Of a DNA stretch of 5,127 nt, positions 4,990 to 5,127 are shown one piece after another. The position numbers and the translations under genes were made by a program. The stretch lies in NCBI GenBank assembly GCA_903944295.1, contig CAJARA010000069.1, positions 1-5,127 on the forward strand, written 5' to 3'. The notes under the pieces are model-generated. The model did no database searches, was not told where the DNA came from, and was given only the letters and a program-made list of their open reading frames with translations. The DNA comes from an uncultured Chloroflexota bacterium (GTDB lineage Bacteria; Chloroflexota; Limnocylindria; Limnocylindrales; Limnocylindraceae). Positions within the stretch are counted from its first letter, which is position 1. Each line of letters starts with the position of its first letter.

Positions 4990-5065
4990 GCGGGGCGGGA
5001 GACGACGGCCGTCGACAGATGGACGGCTCCCCGGCTACGGACGCGATCAGTTCTGCTGCACTCAT
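4973..5065 (-). CDS. Possible 30-residue leader peptide upstream of the cysteine operon
   Basis: An ATG at 5065 opens a 30-codon frame ending in TAA, with an in-frame TAG four codons before the ATG that fixes its limit. The C-terminal half is rich in Arg and Pro (CRRPSSPAPR, 17-26) and has one Cys at position 17. TAGAGT lies six bases upstream of the ATG, which fits a leaderless transcript. Actinobacterial sulfur genes are known to have leaderless Cys-containing leader peptides. Here only one Cys codon is present, so the analogy is partial. The frame overlaps hairpins at 4997-5031 and 4957-4989, and ends 105 nt before the DUF4395 start. It may also be a chance ORF. Confidence 0.3.
   Translation of the reverse strand: MSAAELIASVAGEPSICRRPSSPAPRLLAR
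4997..5031. repeat. Composite GC-rich inverted repeat containing the small ORF's Cys codon
   Basis: GCCGTC (5008-5013) and GACGGC (5022-5027) enclose eight bases. Outer bases GGGA (4997-5000) and TCCC (5028-5031) can extend the stem past an internal bulge. The minus-strand TGT codon for Cys17 of the small ORF (5017-5015) lies in the loop. An overlapping 12-bp perfect palindrome, CGACGGCCGTCG, lies at 5003-5014. Confidence 0.4.
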
Positions 5066-5071
5066 GCTGTA

Positions 5072-5077
5072 ACTCTA
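5072..5077 (-). promoter_or_regulatory. Candidate -10 element for the cysteine operon leader
   Basis: TAGAGT on the minus strand (5077-5072) fits TANNNT and lies six bases before the ATG at 5065. The expected -35 position reads AAGTCG, a poor match. If real, this promoter would transcribe the small ORF, the hairpins and then all five sulfur genes. The remaining 50 bases to the window edge show nothing recognisable. Confidence 0.3.
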
Positions 5078-5127
5078 CCCGAGGAGCAGCGTCACGACTT
5101 GTTGCGCCACGTTGCAATTGCCTTCTG

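Noticed and set aside
1..5127. CRISPR array, tRNA, rRNA, insertion sequence or phage genes
   Set aside because: No regularly spaced repeats, tRNA-like cloverleaf, transposase frame or terminal repeats were seen. The only direct repeat pair (17-31 and 111-125) is explained by the tandem aptamers.

Overview
The window comes from a moderately GC-rich bacterium. No rRNA or marker gene fixes the taxon. The CysM/CysO/Mec-type sulfur-carrier cysteine pathway, the DUF4395 gene, the tandem glycine riboswitch and two apparently leaderless starts (TANNNT, six bases, ATG) suggest an uncultured Actinomycetota or Chloroflexota lineage. That is an inference from gene content, not a placement.

Left edge (1-251): on the minus strand, a tandem glycine riboswitch reads leftwards out of the window. 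Its first aptamer is complete (174 down to 77) and its second is cut by the edge. It should control a gene lying off the left side, commonly a glycine cleavage gene. Between the riboswitch and the first rightward gene are two perfect 7-bp inverted repeats and candidate divergent promoters. The plus-strand gene 252-1514 encodes a membrane-anchored beta-propeller protein of the PQQ-dependent sugar dehydrogenase (GSDH/HHIP-like) family. It converges on the next operon with a 20-bp gap.

Main block (4868 down to 1535, minus strand): five tightly coupled genes in transcription order. They are a DUF4395 membrane protein with a CxxC motif, an N-terminal rhodanese fused to a ThiF/MoeB-like E1 enzyme, a CysO-type ubiquitin-like sulfur carrier, an O-phosphoserine-type cysteine synthase CysM, and a JAMM/MPN metalloprotease of the Mec+ type. 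Every junction overlaps, by 1, 4, 1 and 17 nt, so this is almost certainly one polycistronic, translationally coupled unit. Together they form a nearly complete protein-thiocarboxylate route to cysteine. The rhodanese domain supplies persulfide sulfur, the E1 domain adenylates and sulfurates the carrier C-terminus, CysM builds cysteine on the carrier, and the JAMM protease releases it. The most interesting oddity is that the carrier does not end in Gly-Gly: eight further residues (SVAPVSAR) follow, so it would need proteolytic maturation, plausibly by the JAMM protein of the same operon.

Right edge (4869-5127): no large gene. It holds a chain of GC-rich inverted repeats and a 30-codon minus-strand ORF that looks leaderless and has one Cys codon inside a predicted stem-loop. 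This resembles a leader-peptide or attenuator region for the cysteine operon, but the case is weak.
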